Source of the DNA: Psychrobacter luti
GTDB lineage: Bacteria > Pseudomonadota > Gammaproteobacteria > Pseudomonadales > Moraxellaceae
Direction: 5' to 3'
DNA length: 64,000 nucleotides
Assembly (NCBI RefSeq): GCF_014192115.1
Contig: NZ_JACHXL010000001.1
Coordinates: forward strand, 526,788 to 590,787
The notes under the pieces were generated by a model that was not told where the DNA came from, searched no databases, and saw only the letters and a list, made by a program, of their open reading frames with translations. Shown here piece after piece: positions 29,701-38,192 of the stretch. Numbering within the stretch: the first letter of the stretch is position 1; every line of letters begins with the position of its first letter. The translations under genes were made by a program, and so were the position numbers.

Positions 29701-29957
29701 CCCACACGCTGAGCAATCGCACGACCACCTGCTCTTAAGCGTCTATACTCTAAAAAGCTACCCGCAACAAAGCTACCGATAGTCCAGACAGCAACCAGTA
29801 TTAATACCCAATGATAAATGCCACCGGTAAATAACGTGAGCAGCAGCGCCATGACACCAAGTGCCACCGCAATATGGGCAAAGACTATCAGAAAAAACAG
29901 CCCATAGAGCAACAAGCTGCGCTGAGTACGGGTCCGCTGTGCACCAAAAAAATCCAT
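26793..29957 (-). CDS. Membrane-anchored M48-family metalloprotease with long unknown C-terminal region
   Basis: 1054 residues. Two N-terminal hydrophobic segments (about 16-43 and 46-68) precede a zinc protease domain with HEYGH at residues 199-203 and the third-ligand region 'FNRERELLADATSVQL' near 350, as in HtpX/Oma1-like M48 peptidases. From about residue 450 the protein is unlike any M48 enzyme I know: a charged linker with an EKEVI repeat (~520-540), then several hundred Leu/Gln/Ser-rich residues that look alpha-helical. The LemA gene lies 50 bp upstream in the same direction, a pairing common for M48 proteases. It is probably involved in membrane protein quality control. Confidence 0.8.
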   Translation of the reverse strand: MDFFGAQRTRTQRSLLLYGLFFLIVFAHIAVALGVMALLLTLFTGGIYHWVLILVAVWTIGSFVAGSFLEYRRLRAGGRAIAQRVGAVRLFIDHSQDAWEHSQGVAHQHKPIQKVRFSARHIAVRNERDFPPVYRRYYEIAQQLAIASGLRMPILYVLPDEQGINGFVAGRNSQDMVLVVTQGALDKLSDEALYGLIGHEYGHILHGDATFNLQLMVVLAGLQLLYDWSDSINNFGSGYKGSQKNYFDGSFINSAVNQSNPLPQRAIDSHARSTEAQTASFTTHSEWVAYWQTQSQSQQASAKSQSRWLQNNNRFDSQAPRNIWTWLIHGLSFSSMASAQLIKHSFNRERELLADATSVQLTRSPAIIETLKAIHQDALGSRLTGIADINGLSHFFFASSGADLGDVSWFATHPSLAERMSAINANAYHKFAVQVAKEKRLNQQKIKEIYEQRRLGDWGVITANSLSNAKQEKKMHQSSIFAAQSVSAIHKINTDKNNYSAEKNVNSNFNDVINERIVEKDAIEKEVIEKEVIEKEIAAFSTSEMQNELQGDNGLEFIIEEDVVIDGRLQVQAQDIGTQQLLKPWQAKPDSDLPSDTLIGIEDIQKLSLPQYVLNHSYHPLGAQALIESVLLCHQGCVLSITATYDLTDIWLGLANDGTSAAETDTSGNTQILPHTIDHKLLTAVANLDRRLDSALIALALKQLRQHDLSESAINEWRLKYEASHSNQDHQHYVQQKKCRMMLLRYQQGIIQLFENTLTADLSQKFADHIDSQGSIDNPKSAFNHLESTSSRSPSILALWQALQLQQLLPILSAVLNDTQVQSHICPQHLKSQYFQWQQVLQAGKDNIYAQLDPSGQVFNGLDVAARTMLVLLAYRLSKDDKGQMISAIDSSVYSAVLSYNSASVAHYLVDLRRHARLIDIDLAVVSEANLQWLLLTAQNLNSVQLLALIEVVPIFIASDSQLEASEANGDDNYRQRQQGGGQIDYNAHIQDGQADSVDKAGNDSMHHSYTYHTYRQWLSTLHTVMLHDTIVSQDEYECLTELSNHWLGVRQLF
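28347..28410. repeat. Short 18-bp tandem repeat in the M48 gene
   Basis: About three and a half imperfect copies of an 18-bp unit (TTTTTCGATAACCTC on the plus strand), encoding the EKEVIEKEVIEKE stretch. Such units can expand or contract by slippage, and each step keeps the frame. Confidence 0.75.
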
Positions 29958-30007
29958 CTATTTATCTTACCTAACCATAACTAAGTGCATTTGACATTAT
30001 GTAAACA

Positions 30008-30604
30008 TCAGCCCATATCGACGACAGGTGTTTGAGCAATTACCTTTCTGTCTTCAAATACCAATGGGCTAAGTGGACGGAAGCCAAAGGTGCTGCTGAC
30101 AAGGTTATTTGGAAACACTTCACGGTCATTGTTATAAAACATCACGCTGTCATTATAATGCTGACGGGCAAAGCCTATGCGGTTTTCGGTATTGGTGAGC
30201 TCATCCATCAGCTCTTTAATCATACTGTCCGCTTTTAATTCAGGATAGGCTTCTATCACAGCTGAAAATTGCCCCAAGGCTTTTGACAACATACCCTCTG
30301 CCTTGGCAAATAATGCCATGTGTTCCAGTGAATCTGGCTGATGCTTAGTAGAGTTTTGCAGACTCTGAGCATGATTACGCGCGCTAATCACGCGAGTCAG
30401 CGTTTCTTCTTCATGGGTCAAATAACGCTTAGCGGTTTCGACCAAATTTGGAATCAAGTCATGGCGGCGTTTTAGCTGCACATCTATTTGCGCAAAGCCA
30501 TTTTTTGCTTGGTTGCGGGCACGTACCAGCTTATTAAATACTGATACCCCAAAAATCACAATCAATACGACCATTGCAATGAATAGCAAAACAAACATTT
30601 TCAT
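30008..30604 (-). CDS. LemA family protein
   Basis: 198 residues with one N-terminal membrane helix (MKMFVLLFIAMVVLIVIFGV). The LemA core follows: 'ARNQAKNGFAQIDVQLKRR', 'HDLIPNLVETAKRYLTHEEE', 'AVIEAYPELKAD', 'TENRIGFARQHYND', and 'FPNNLVSSTFGF'. GGAGT precedes the ATG. LemA proteins have an outside-facing four-helix domain of unknown function and often neighbour M48 proteases or TPM proteins, as here (50 bp upstream of the protease gene). The two very likely form an operon. Confidence 0.93.
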   Translation of the reverse strand: MKMFVLLFIAMVVLIVIFGVSVFNKLVRARNQAKNGFAQIDVQLKRRHDLIPNLVETAKRYLTHEEETLTRVISARNHAQSLQNSTKHQPDSLEHMALFAKAEGMLSKALGQFSAVIEAYPELKADSMIKELMDELTNTENRIGFARQHYNDSVMFYNNDREVFPNNLVSSTFGFRPLSPLVFEDRKVIAQTPVVDMG

Positions 30605-30720
30605 CGTCGGACTCCAAAAGGTTTTGTATTTATACTATTGTTAATAAAGGTTACTACATTGTATTTTAACCCATATATATTACATTGAGTTCAAAATCAG
30701 ACGAAATGCAGGCGAAAAAA

Positions 30721-30743
30721 AAGCCCTTTACAATGAAGGGCTT
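30721..30743 (-). terminator. Second terminator downstream of the SRP RNA gene
   Basis: Perfect 8-bp stem AAGCCCTT / AAGGGCTT with a 7-base loop, followed by eight or nine U on the minus strand. It lies about 65 bp beyond the SRP RNA 3' end and would protect the lemA leader from read-through. Confidence 0.75.
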
Positions 30744-30805
30744 ATTATTAGGTTTGGCTCTCTGAAACGATATAACAGGAGTATCAGCAAATTTTAGGCA
30801 AAAAA

Positions 30806-30918
30806 AAGCGACTCCATCAGCACATCCTCGGCACACATTATAACTATTACCGTTGCTACCTTCCGGTCCTGGCGGGATTCATAGAACAATGTTGCGAGGC
30901 TACCAATGGAGCCACCAG
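30806..30918 (-). ncRNA. ffs: 4.5S signal recognition particle RNA (small bacterial SRP RNA)
   Basis: The minus strand carries the universal SRP RNA core: the apical tetraloop hairpin 'GCCAGGACCGGAAGGTAGCA' with its GGAC/GGAAGG asymmetric internal loops. The two ends pair: GGCTCCAT at 30906-30913 with ATGGAGTC at 30810-30817. The length is about 110 nt. A U-tract at 30801-30807 follows the terminal helix, and a promoter lies just upstream. This RNA binds Ffh and targets nascent membrane proteins to FtsY. The exact 5' and 3' ends are uncertain by a few bases. Confidence 0.93.
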
Positions 30919-30924
30919 TTGCAG

Positions 30925-30952
30925 ATTATACAAGAATTTTTTATTATTACAA
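30925..30952 (-). promoter_or_regulatory. SRP RNA promoter (sigma-70 type)
   Basis: A perfect TATAAT at 30925-30930 and TTGTAA at 30947-30952 on the minus strand, 16-bp spacing. Transcription would begin near 30918, the 5' end of the SRP RNA. Confidence 0.75.
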
Positions 30953-31175
30953 CCCCCATCGTCAAACTGTTTGCTTTAGAGACTAAATGAGCCTGTAACT
31001 TAAGTGACAAAATTCTCACAGCAACCCGTTAATTTTTTGCTATTTTACATAAGGTCTGTTGAATAAAAAATGAACATAAACAACAGCTGATATAACAATG
31101 CGCATTATAACAACGTGAATCAATGTGACTCAGATAAATGAGATTACTATTGTTACTACTCATTAGGAGATAATT

Positions 31176-31892
31176 ATGAAAAACACTTGGATGAACAAAG
31201 CAGCACTTGTTACGGGTACAGCCACCCTACTCACCGCAATGATGGGTAGCGCCCATGCAGAGCCCACAGGCTACGATCAGCTGACTTTTCAAACGGAAGT
31301 TAAAGAAGAAGTTCAAAACGACGAAGTTCGCGCCAGTATGTATAAAAAAGCGCAAGCAACAAATGCGAAAGCGCTAGCAACCACACTCAATACCTCTATC
31401 AATAACGCTATGAAAATTGCCAAACGCTACCCTAGCGTGACGGTCAGTACCGGTCAGCAGCGCACTTATCCGCGCTATGATAAAAATGACAAAATCATTG
31501 GCTGGACAGGACAAACCAGCATCGACTTAAAGAGTACTGATTTTGCCGCAACCAGTCAGCTGATTGCCGATCTGCAAGAGACCTTGGTGATGGAAAACCT
31601 AAACTTTGGGGTTTCAGATGCTAAAAAAGATGCGCTAGAGCAAAAGCTTATGACCGATGCTTCTCGCGCCTTCCAGCAGCAAGCAAAGAACCTGACTCGT
31701 GCATGGGATGCTCGTAGCTATCGTGTGGTCAATGTTAACCTGAACACTGGCAGCAACTACCCACGTCCTATGTATGGCGCTATGAATATGAAAGCTGAAT
31801 CAGCGGATGCTTCAGTGCCTAGCCAAAGCTTTGAATCGGGTAACAGTACTATTTCAGTTACTGCGAATGGTACGATTGAGTTAACGAAATAA
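31176..31892 (+). CDS. SIMPL-domain (DUF541) periplasmic protein
   Basis: 238 residues, AGGAG before the ATG, and a clear Sec signal peptide ending in GSAHA-EP (cleavage near residue 28). The mature part has the SIMPL layout: 'EEVQNDEVRASMYKKAQATN', then 'AMKIAKRYPSVTVSTGQQRT', 'GWTGQTSIDLKSTDF', and the late 'TISVTANGTIEL'. Oligomeric periplasmic or outer-membrane SIMPL proteins are linked with oxidative-stress tolerance, but no precise activity is established. It forms a single-gene unit closed by a strong terminator at 31943-31976. Confidence 0.9.
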   Translation: MKNTWMNKAALVTGTATLLTAMMGSAHAEPTGYDQLTFQTEVKEEVQNDEVRASMYKKAQATNAKALATTLNTSINNAMKIAKRYPSVTVSTGQQRTYPRYDKNDKIIGWTGQTSIDLKSTDFAATSQLIADLQETLVMENLNFGVSDAKKDALEQKLMTDASRAFQQQAKNLTRAWDARSYRVVNVNLNTGSNYPRPMYGAMNMKAESADASVPSQSFESGNSTISVTANGTIELTK

Positions 31893-31942
31893 ACGAAGAA
31901 GTAATGAGGTAAATAATAAATATTATTACTAACTTATACCAA

Positions 31943-31976
31943 TAAGGGCAATCACTGCTTTCAGTGATTGCCCTTA
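31943..31976 (+). terminator. Terminator of the SIMPL gene
   Basis: Perfect 15-bp stem TAAGGGCAATCACTG / CAGTGATTGCCCTTA with a CTTT loop, then TTTTAT. The A/T flanks are suited to both directions, so it may also end the DUF4124 gene transcript. Confidence 0.9.
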
Positions 31977-32065
31977 TTTTATATACATCAATTATTGTTA
32001 ATGGATTACCGCTAACTTTTCACTGTTAACCTTTTACTACTAGGCTTTAACACCGTGACCCAGAG

Positions 32066-32875
32066 TTATTTTTTTACTGGTTCTTCAAGCGTCATAGGTT
32101 TATCAACTATTGGCTTAGTAAATGATTGCATATTTGGTTGTTTGCCATCTTGACGCATTTTTAATAACACTTTTTGATACCAAGGTAGACGCTGATACGC
32201 CAAAAGCTGTTCTGCTAACTTTTTATTTTTTTGCAAAGTTTGCGTGTTTTGGATGACATAAACGGTACGCTCTACCTGTTTTACTACCTGCCCTTTTTTA
32301 TTATTTATCGCGGCTTTGACGCTATGTGTACCCGGCAGGATATCTACAGTTGCAATCGAGGCGCTCAAACCCTGCGCCACTTCCTTACCATCTAAGTAAA
32401 TGCTGACACTATCGCCCGCTTGTAGCGCAGGTTTTACTTGCACCTTTACATCGATGCTTTGTACGGGACGACGGTACGCCCGCTCTTCGCTAGGCTCTGT
32501 CAACATCATCTGATAATTAATGGGCGCTTTATTAGCGGTTGAGTCATTGTTGGCAATGGTGTTAGCGGCAGCAGGCGCTTGGGTGGTATTGACAGGCTGA
32601 TTATTCGTATTACTTGTTTGACTAAAACTATTTGCACCAACGCTATCGTTCCCACTCATAACACTGGTCTGGCTAATTTGCTTACCTGCTTGCTGTTCAT
32701 AGTTCTGTGGACGGTCGGTAAAGGTGACTTGACCCGTTTTTTCATCAATGACTTTATAGATAGCAGCGGCATTTGCCAAAGGTGCGTAGAGACTGGCTGT
32801 GCTGATAATCAAACCTGTTAGCAGGCTTAGCGACAATCCTTTATTGAAAACAGTGCTTTTAAATGATGAGCTCAT
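32066..32875 (-). CDS. DUF4124 domain-containing secreted protein
   Basis: 269 residues. A signal peptide (SLSLLTGLIISTASLYAPLA, cleaved after ANAA) is followed by the DUF4124 motif 'AIYKVIDEKTGQVTFTDRPQ' (residues ~38-57). The middle is Asn/Ser/Thr-rich, and the second half (~125-215) looks like a beta-sandwich ('VKVQVKPALQAGDSVSIYLD', 'TVDILPGTHSVKAAINNKKG'), perhaps an Ig-like or PEGA-type domain. It is predicted periplasmic and its function is unknown. It sits between the SIMPL gene (convergent) and glnA (same direction, 190 bp upstream, after the glnA terminator). Confidence 0.85.
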   Translation of the reverse strand: MSSSFKSTVFNKGLSLSLLTGLIISTASLYAPLANAAAIYKVIDEKTGQVTFTDRPQNYEQQAGKQISQTSVMSGNDSVGANSFSQTSNTNNQPVNTTQAPAAANTIANNDSTANKAPINYQMMLTEPSEERAYRRPVQSIDVKVQVKPALQAGDSVSIYLDGKEVAQGLSASIATVDILPGTHSVKAAINNKKGQVVKQVERTVYVIQNTQTLQKNKKLAEQLLAYQRLPWYQKVLLKMRQDGKQPNMQSFTKPIVDKPMTLEEPVKK

Positions 32876-33005
32876 AATTAGTTAGCCTAATAGCGATTTA
32901 TTATTAATATATAGATGACACCATTATGCGATATTTTTACCAGTAAATCAGCAATGACTTCACAGTAAAGTCACCTATTAAACGCGCACGTTAATTGAAC
33001 AAAAA

Positions 33006-33034
33006 AAACCAGCTAAGATTTACTTAACTGGTTT
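33006..33034 (-). terminator. glnA terminator
   Basis: Stem AAACCAG / CTGGTTT plus inner TAAG / CTTA, followed by a long U run on the minus strand, 32 bp after the glnA stop. Confidence 0.85.
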
Positions 33035-33065
33035 ATGGTTAAAAGATTAGATTTGAAATAACTGA

Positions 33066-34475
33066 CTAGCAGCTATAGTACAAGTCAAACTCAACTGGAT
33101 GTACAGTAATGTTGACGCGCTGTACTTCTTCTTGTTTCAGGGCAATATAGGCTTCTAGCATCTCTTTAGTGAAAACATCGCCTTTTAATAAGAACTCATG
33201 ATCTTCTTTCAACGCTTGTAACGCTACTTCTAAATTTTCAGCTACTGTTGGAATTAGTGCTTCTTCTTCTGGTGGTAAGTCATATAAGTTTTTATCAGCG
33301 GCTTCACCTGGATGCATCTTGTTTTGAATACCGTCAAGACCTGCCATCAACAACGCCGCAAACGCTAAGTATGGGTTGGCTGCTGGATCAGGGAAACGTG
33401 CTTCAACACGTACCGCTTTTGGGCTACTAACGTGCGGGATACGGATAGACGCTGAACGGTTAGACGCTGAGTATGCAAGTTTGATAGGCGCTTCATAATG
33501 TGGCACCAGGCGCTTATAGCTGTTGGTCGACGGATTAGTAATCGCATTCAAGGCACGAGCATGCTTGATAACACCGCCGATAAAGTATAGCGCGGTTTCT
33601 GACAAGCCAGCATATTCATCACCTGAGAAAGTATTGACACCGTCTTTTGAGATAGAAATATGCACGTGCATCCCAGAACCATTATCACCGACAACTGGTT
33701 TTGGCATAAAGGTTGCGGTTTTGCCAAACTGATGGGCAACGTTATGGACCGCATATTTTAGCTTTTGCACTTCATCTGCTTTACGAACGAGCGTATTAAA
33801 GGCAACACCAATCTCTAACTGACAAGGGGCAACTTCATGATGATGAACTTCAATACAACCTTCGCCAATCATATCTTCGATACGATCGCACATCACCGCA
33901 CGCATGTCTTGTGAGCTATCAACGGGTGGTACTGGTACATAGCCGCCTTTGACGCGCGGACGATGCCCCATGTTGCCCCATTCATAGTCTTTATTGGTTG
34001 ACCAAGCGGCTTCTTCAGCGACGATTTCATGACTGACGCCAGACATGTTGACCGACCATTTTACTTCGTCAAATACAAAGAACTCAGGCTCAGGACCAAA
34101 AAAAGCCGTATCACCAATACCGGTAGATTTTAAGTATTCTTCAGCACGGCGGGCGATAGAGCGTGGGTCACGGTCATAACCTTGTAGCGTTGATGGCTCG
34201 ATAATGTCACAGGTCACTACTACGGTAACTGCATCAAAGAACGGGTCGATAAACGCCGTCTCTGGATCTGGGCGCAAAATCATATCTGAGGCTTCAATAC
34301 CTTTCCAACCAGCAATCGATGAGCCATCAAACATCTTGCCATCTTCCATCACTTCTTCGTCAACGCTATGCGCCGGAAAGCTCATGTGATGCTCTTTGCC
34401 GCGCGTATCAGTGAAACGAAAATCGACCCATTTGGCATTGGATGATTTGATAAGATCAAGTAGTTTATTCGACAT
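33066..34475 (-). CDS. glnA: Glutamine synthetase, type I
   Basis: 469 residues, the length of GSI. It carries the motifs '[20 protein letters not shown]', '[15 protein letters not shown]', '[14 protein letters not shown]', the ATP-site '[17 protein letters not shown]', 'NRSASIRIP' and the adenylylation loop '[12 protein letters not shown]' with the target Tyr. It condenses ammonia and glutamate with ATP and is a dodecamer. The Tyr indicates GlnE-mediated control. AAGGAAA lies before the ATG. Upstream at 34743-34759 is a sigma-54 promoter with two NtrC-like sites, so nitrogen control at transcription is also expected. It is monocistronic. Confidence 0.98.
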   Translation of the reverse strand: MSNKLLDLIKSSNAKWVDFRFTDTRGKEHHMSFPAHSVDEEVMEDGKMFDGSSIAGWKGIEASDMILRPDPETAFIDPFFDAVTVVVTCDIIEPSTLQGYDRDPRSIARRAEEYLKSTGIGDTAFFGPEPEFFVFDEVKWSVNMSGVSHEIVAEEAAWSTNKDYEWGNMGHRPRVKGGYVPVPPVDSSQDMRAVMCDRIEDMIGEGCIEVHHHEVAPCQLEIGVAFNTLVRKADEVQKLKYAVHNVAHQFGKTATFMPKPVVGDNGSGMHVHISISKDGVNTFSGDEYAGLSETALYFIGGVIKHARALNAITNPSTNSYKRLVPHYEAPIKLAYSASNRSASIRIPHVSSPKAVRVEARFPDPAANPYLAFAALLMAGLDGIQNKMHPGEAADKNLYDLPPEEEALIPTVAENLEVALQALKEDHEFLLKGDVFTKEMLEAYIALKQEEVQRVNITVHPVEFDLYYSC

Positions 34476-34742
34476 GGATAGTTTCCTTTATGGTTATCAT
34501 AGTACTGAAATTAAAACTTAGGATTAAAATATTATATTCTAGAAAATCGGTGTTATCAGCGTTATTTACTCAGTATGTCTCTTTACTCTTAACGGTAATT
34601 CTCTTAACCGACTACAAGCAGAAGCTATTTTAGCAACATCTGACTCATAATGCTGAACTCTTCAAATGCATATTAATAAATAATGCTACATTGCTTCGTA
34701 GCGCATTATCTCGTAACGTTAATTACTTATACTGATTATGGG

Positions 34743-34759
34743 TGCAACTGCTATGCCAA
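34743..34759 (-). promoter_or_regulatory. Sigma-54 promoter of glnA
   Basis: Minus-strand TTGGCATAGCAGTTGCA matches the consensus YTGGCACGRNNNTTGCW with correct GG-N10-GC spacing between the -24 and -12 boxes. Transcription would start around 34731, giving a leader of ~255 nt before glnA. Confidence 0.8.
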
Positions 34760-34926
34760 TTCTGAGTACCCCTATAAAAACTTTAATATAATACAAAGTC
34801 ATAAATTATAATTATTAATAGTAAATACAAATAGTTATGTAAGGAATATTGGCATCTTAGAAAATAGTTTACATGGCAACTACGGTGTTTAACCCTCAAG
34901 CATAAAATTATAATATAACGATGGAC

Positions 34927-34984
34927 GCACTATACAGGCGCAGACTCTAGCACTTATCTAGTAAATAACGCACTTTTATGGTGC
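34927..34984. promoter_or_regulatory. Two NtrC (NRI)-like enhancer sites
   Basis: GCACTTTTATGGTGC at 34970-34984 is an exact fit to GCAC-N5-TGGTGC. A weaker site GCACTATACAGGCGC lies at 34927-34941. Their starts are 43 bp apart, about four helical turns. They lie 170-240 bp upstream of the sigma-54 promoter, a normal enhancer distance. Confidence 0.65.
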
Positions 34985-35209
34985 ATTTGTTATGTTTTAG
35001 AGGGTGGCTGCGCTACGTTTGATAGATAACAAAATAGTGTTAAGATAACGACGTTTAATATCGCAAGCTCAACGAGCCTTTCGCATTATAAGAATGGCGG
35101 CGCTTTATAAACGCGCATAAAAGCTATCCTGACCAAGCATAAAACCGTAAAGTAACTGCCTAGCAATGCGTTGAAGATGCTAAGTTGATAATTCTAAGTT
35201 GATAACACA

Positions 35210-35833
35210 ATGATTTTGATGATCGATAATTACGACAGCTTTACCTACAATATTGTACAGTACTTCGGTGAATTGCAGCAGGACATCAGAGTTTGGCATA
35301 ACGATGAAATCAGTATTGATGAGATTAAAGCACTTGCGCCAGATGCCATTGTTATTGGTCCCGGCCCCTGTGACCCTGACAGCGCCGGTATCTCATTAGA
35401 AGTGATTGATACTTTTAAAGGCATTATCCCGATATTAGGTATTTGCTTGGGTCATCAGGCAATCGGCCAAGCATTTGGCGGTAAAGTCGTGAAAGCAAAT
35501 GAGGTCATGCACGGGCGTTTATCAGCTATTTATCATAACGGACAAGGAGCGTTTGTTAACTTGCCAAATCCAGCCCAGTTTACCCGTTATCACTCGCTAG
35601 TGATTGACCAAGCAAGCTTGCCGGAATGCTTTGAGGTCAGCGCTTGGACACAAAATGTGGATGGCAGTATCGACGCCATTATGGGTATTCGCCACCGCGA
35701 GTTTGCGATTGAAGGTGTTCAGTTTCATCCTGAGTCAATTTTAAGCGAAGCAGGTTATCAGCTGCTAAATAACTTTTTGCAAACGCATAATCTAGCAGCA
35801 ATATCGTCAGATGAGTTACCGCAAGTAGGATAA
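35210..35833 (+). CDS. trpG: Anthranilate synthase component II (glutamine amidotransferase)
   Basis: 207 residues, class I amidotransferase fold. Opening [20 protein letters not shown], oxyanion [13 protein letters not shown], nucleophile elbow '[16 protein letters not shown]' (catalytic Cys) and 'EGVQFHPES' with the catalytic His-x-Glu. It supplies ammonia from glutamine to TrpE and, in many species, to PabB. The first of trpG-trpD-trpC, a split arrangement with trpE elsewhere, as known in Acinetobacter and Pseudomonas. An ATG three codons on (35219) is an alternative start, and neither ATG has a strong ribosome site. Confidence 0.95.
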   Translation: MILMIDNYDSFTYNIVQYFGELQQDIRVWHNDEISIDEIKALAPDAIVIGPGPCDPDSAGISLEVIDTFKGIIPILGICLGHQAIGQAFGGKVVKANEVMHGRLSAIYHNGQGAFVNLPNPAQFTRYHSLVIDQASLPECFEVSAWTQNVDGSIDAIMGIRHREFAIEGVQFHPESILSEAGYQLLNNFLQTHNLAAISSDELPQVG

Positions 35834-35913
35834 CTATTTTAAACAACGTGCTCTATTTTTAACCCCATTAATTTATACGACAATTATAAAAGATAATAAT
35901 AAGTGAGAATATT

Positions 35914-37086
35914 ATGACCTCTGCCGCTATGCAGGATGAAAAATCAATGATGGAACAAATTAATAAGAGCAATCAAATTAACCAAACCCAGCAAACCGTT
36001 GAAGACATCAATCAGCTGTCAGATGAGAGTATTCATAAGCTCCTGACCACTGCTTTGGGTAGAATTTTTCAGCATATTGATTTGACTTTTGATGAGATGT
36101 ATCAAGTAATGCTCATCATTATGCAAGGTAGATGTAGCGATGCCATGATGGGCGCGATTTTGACTGGTCTGCGTATGAAAGGTGAGTCAATTGACGAGAT
36201 TACGGCATCAGCGAGTGCCATGCGTGCTTTAGCCGCCAATATCAGCCCAAAAGACTGTCGCTATATGGTCGATATCGTCGGTACAGGCGGCGATGGTGCT
36301 AACTTATTTAACGTATCTACAGCCGCAGCATTGGTTGCAGCCGCAGCGGGCGCGCAAGTTGCTAAGCATGGTAACCGCGGCGTTTCGACCAAATCTGGTA
36401 GCTCAGATTTACTTGAGCAAGCAGGTATTAGCCTTACGCTGACCCCCGAACAAGCGCAGCAGTGTATTGAAAATCAAGGTATTGGTTTCTTATTTGCGCC
36501 CAATCATCATAGTGCGATGCGCTACGCCAACCCAGTACGCCGTGAGCTAAAAGCGCGGACGATTTTTAATATTTTAGGTCCCCTTACCAACCCTGCTGGC
36601 ACGCCAAATCTTGTCATCGGCGTCTTTACCGCGCAGTTATGTGAGCCTTTGGCAAAAGTGATGAAAAATCTGGGCGCGCGTCATGTGATGGTGGTTGGGG
36701 CAAAAGATGGTTTGGACGAAATCAGTCTCGCAACCTCGACCACGGTAGCTGAGTTAAAAGATGGTGAAATCTCTGTCTATGAGATGATGCCAGAAGATGC
36801 CGGTGTCGAATCACAAACCTTAATCGGTTTGGATGTTGATTCTCCAGCACAAAGCCTTGAGCTGATTCGTGCCGCTTTATCAGGTGCAGAGACCACCGAA
36901 CGCGCTGTCTTAAAAGCCCGTGATATGATTGCGTTAAATGCCGGTGCCGCTATTTATACCGCAGGGCTTGCCAGCAACTACCCGAATGGTGTGAGCCGTG
37001 CACAAAAAGTTATTCAAAATGGGGATGCTTTAATTAAGCTTGATGACCTGGCCAAATATACCCAGCAATTAGCCACTGAAGCTTGA
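35914..37086 (+). CDS. trpD: Anthranilate phosphoribosyltransferase
   Basis: 390 residues, about 40-45 longer than most TrpD because of a Gln/Asn-rich N-terminus (MTSAAMQDEKSMMEQINKSN). The core is complete: 'DIVGTGGDGANLFNVSTAAA', 'KHGNRGVSTKSGSSDLLEQA', 'FAPNHHSAMRYANPVRRELK' and 'ARTIFNILGPLTNPAG'. It adds phosphoribose from PRPP to anthranilate. A gap of 80 bp after trpG and 118 bp to trpC suggests one operon. The true start could lie at one of the internal Met codons (35929-35952), so the extension may be partly artefact. Confidence 0.96.
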   Translation: MTSAAMQDEKSMMEQINKSNQINQTQQTVEDINQLSDESIHKLLTTALGRIFQHIDLTFDEMYQVMLIIMQGRCSDAMMGAILTGLRMKGESIDEITASASAMRALAANISPKDCRYMVDIVGTGGDGANLFNVSTAAALVAAAAGAQVAKHGNRGVSTKSGSSDLLEQAGISLTLTPEQAQQCIENQGIGFLFAPNHHSAMRYANPVRRELKARTIFNILGPLTNPAGTPNLVIGVFTAQLCEPLAKVMKNLGARHVMVVGAKDGLDEISLATSTTVAELKDGEISVYEMMPEDAGVESQTLIGLDVDSPAQSLELIRAALSGAETTERAVLKARDMIALNAGAAIYTAGLASNYPNGVSRAQKVIQNGDALIKLDDLAKYTQQLATEA

Positions 37087-37204
37087 TAAAATTAGATTTA
37101 AAAAATACGTGACGCATAATCTTGTTAATTGCTGCTAGTGATGCAACCTTAATTTATTTGCCTAATTGCTACACTAATTTTTTACCAAATAATGGAATAT
37201 AGCC

Positions 37205-38092
37205 ATGACCGCCAATCTAAAATCAGACACCACTATTCCTTCAGTGTTGCAGCGTATCGTTGCCACCAAACATGAGGAAGTTGTCGCTGCTCGTGCGGCA
37301 ATATCGCTTGAGACATTAAAATCGCAAGTCGCCGCTGATACACAGCCTCGTCGCGGTTTTGCCAATGCCTTGCGTGCCGCTGATATTGGTATCATTGCTG
37401 AGATTAAAAAAGCCTCGCCTTCTAAAGGTATTATCAATCATAATTTTGCACCAGCGCTGTTTGCCAAACAATATGAGCAAGCCGGTGCCAGTTGTTTATC
37501 AGTACTCACCGACCGTGATTACTTTCAAGGTGAAGACAGTTATTTAATCCAAGCACGCGAATCTTGCAGCTTACCGATATTGCGCAAAGATTTTATGGTG
37601 GATGTATATCAGATTTACCAATCTTACTTGATGGGTGCCGATTGCATCTTGCTGATTATGGCCTGTCTTGACGATACCCAAGTACAAGAACTGCACGCGT
37701 TGAGTATCGAGCTTGGTATGGATGTATTGATAGAAGTGCATACGGCAGAAGAGCTTGAACGTGCCCTACAGCTGCCACATTCAGAACACAATATTTACGG
37801 TGTCAACAACCGCGATTTAAATACCTTTGATGTGAATTTACAAACGACACTTGAGTTAAAGAACACGCTATTACGTGAGCTTGCCATCGATGATGCGCTT
37901 TCTGCTAATCCCAATGACAGCTTAGCACGACCGCTCATCGTAACCGAAAGTGGTATTCACAGCAGCGATGATATCCAAATGATGTTAAGCCATAATATTC
38001 AGCACTTTTTAATCGGTGAACAGTTTATGAAGACCGAACATCCTGGACAAGCATTACAATCCTTACTTGCGAGCGTCGCAGCACAGGCGTAA
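37205..38092 (+). CDS. trpC: Indole-3-glycerol phosphate synthase
   Basis: 295 residues, TIM barrel, not fused to TrpF. Contains 'GIIAEIKKASPSKGII' (catalytic Lys), 'SCLSVLTDRDYFQGE', 'LPILRKDFMVDVYQIYQSYL', 'IYGVNNRDLNTFDVNL' and 'VTESGIHSSDDIQ'. An insert (LAIDDALSANPNDSLARP, ~230-250) precedes the last strand and is longer than in E. coli. GGAAT lies before the ATG. It forms indoleglycerol phosphate from carboxyphenylaminodeoxyribulose phosphate. Third gene of trpGDC. Confidence 0.96.
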   Translation: MTANLKSDTTIPSVLQRIVATKHEEVVAARAAISLETLKSQVAADTQPRRGFANALRAADIGIIAEIKKASPSKGIINHNFAPALFAKQYEQAGASCLSVLTDRDYFQGEDSYLIQARESCSLPILRKDFMVDVYQIYQSYLMGADCILLIMACLDDTQVQELHALSIELGMDVLIEVHTAEELERALQLPHSEHNIYGVNNRDLNTFDVNLQTTLELKNTLLRELAIDDALSANPNDSLARPLIVTESGIHSSDDIQMMLSHNIQHFLIGEQFMKTEHPGQALQSLLASVAAQA

Positions 38093-38192
38093 AGTAATTA
38101 AAAAAGTAACTGAAGAATCTTAATTTAAGATTAGATAGCTTTAAGATATCTAATAAACACCTCATTCACTAACCAACGATACGTTAACTATT

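Larger units (their letters stand above)
34476..35209. other. glnA/trpG divergent control region
   Basis: About 730 bp without a gene. It contains a ~255-nt glnA leader with a hairpin (ATAATGCTAC ... GTAG-CG-CATTAT, 34680-34709), the sigma-54 promoter and the NtrC-like sites. The last ~200 bp before trpG should carry the trpG promoter, which I cannot identify. I saw no trp leader peptide with tandem Trp codons. Confidence 0.6.

Noticed and set aside
24429-30604. A new defence or mobile island around the M48/HolD-like genes
   Set aside because: No integrase, repeats, tRNA boundary or toxin-antitoxin signature; neighbours are core genes.
34985-35209. trp attenuator/leader peptide before trpG
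   Set aside because: No short frame with tandem Trp codons and no terminator-like hairpin just before trpG.
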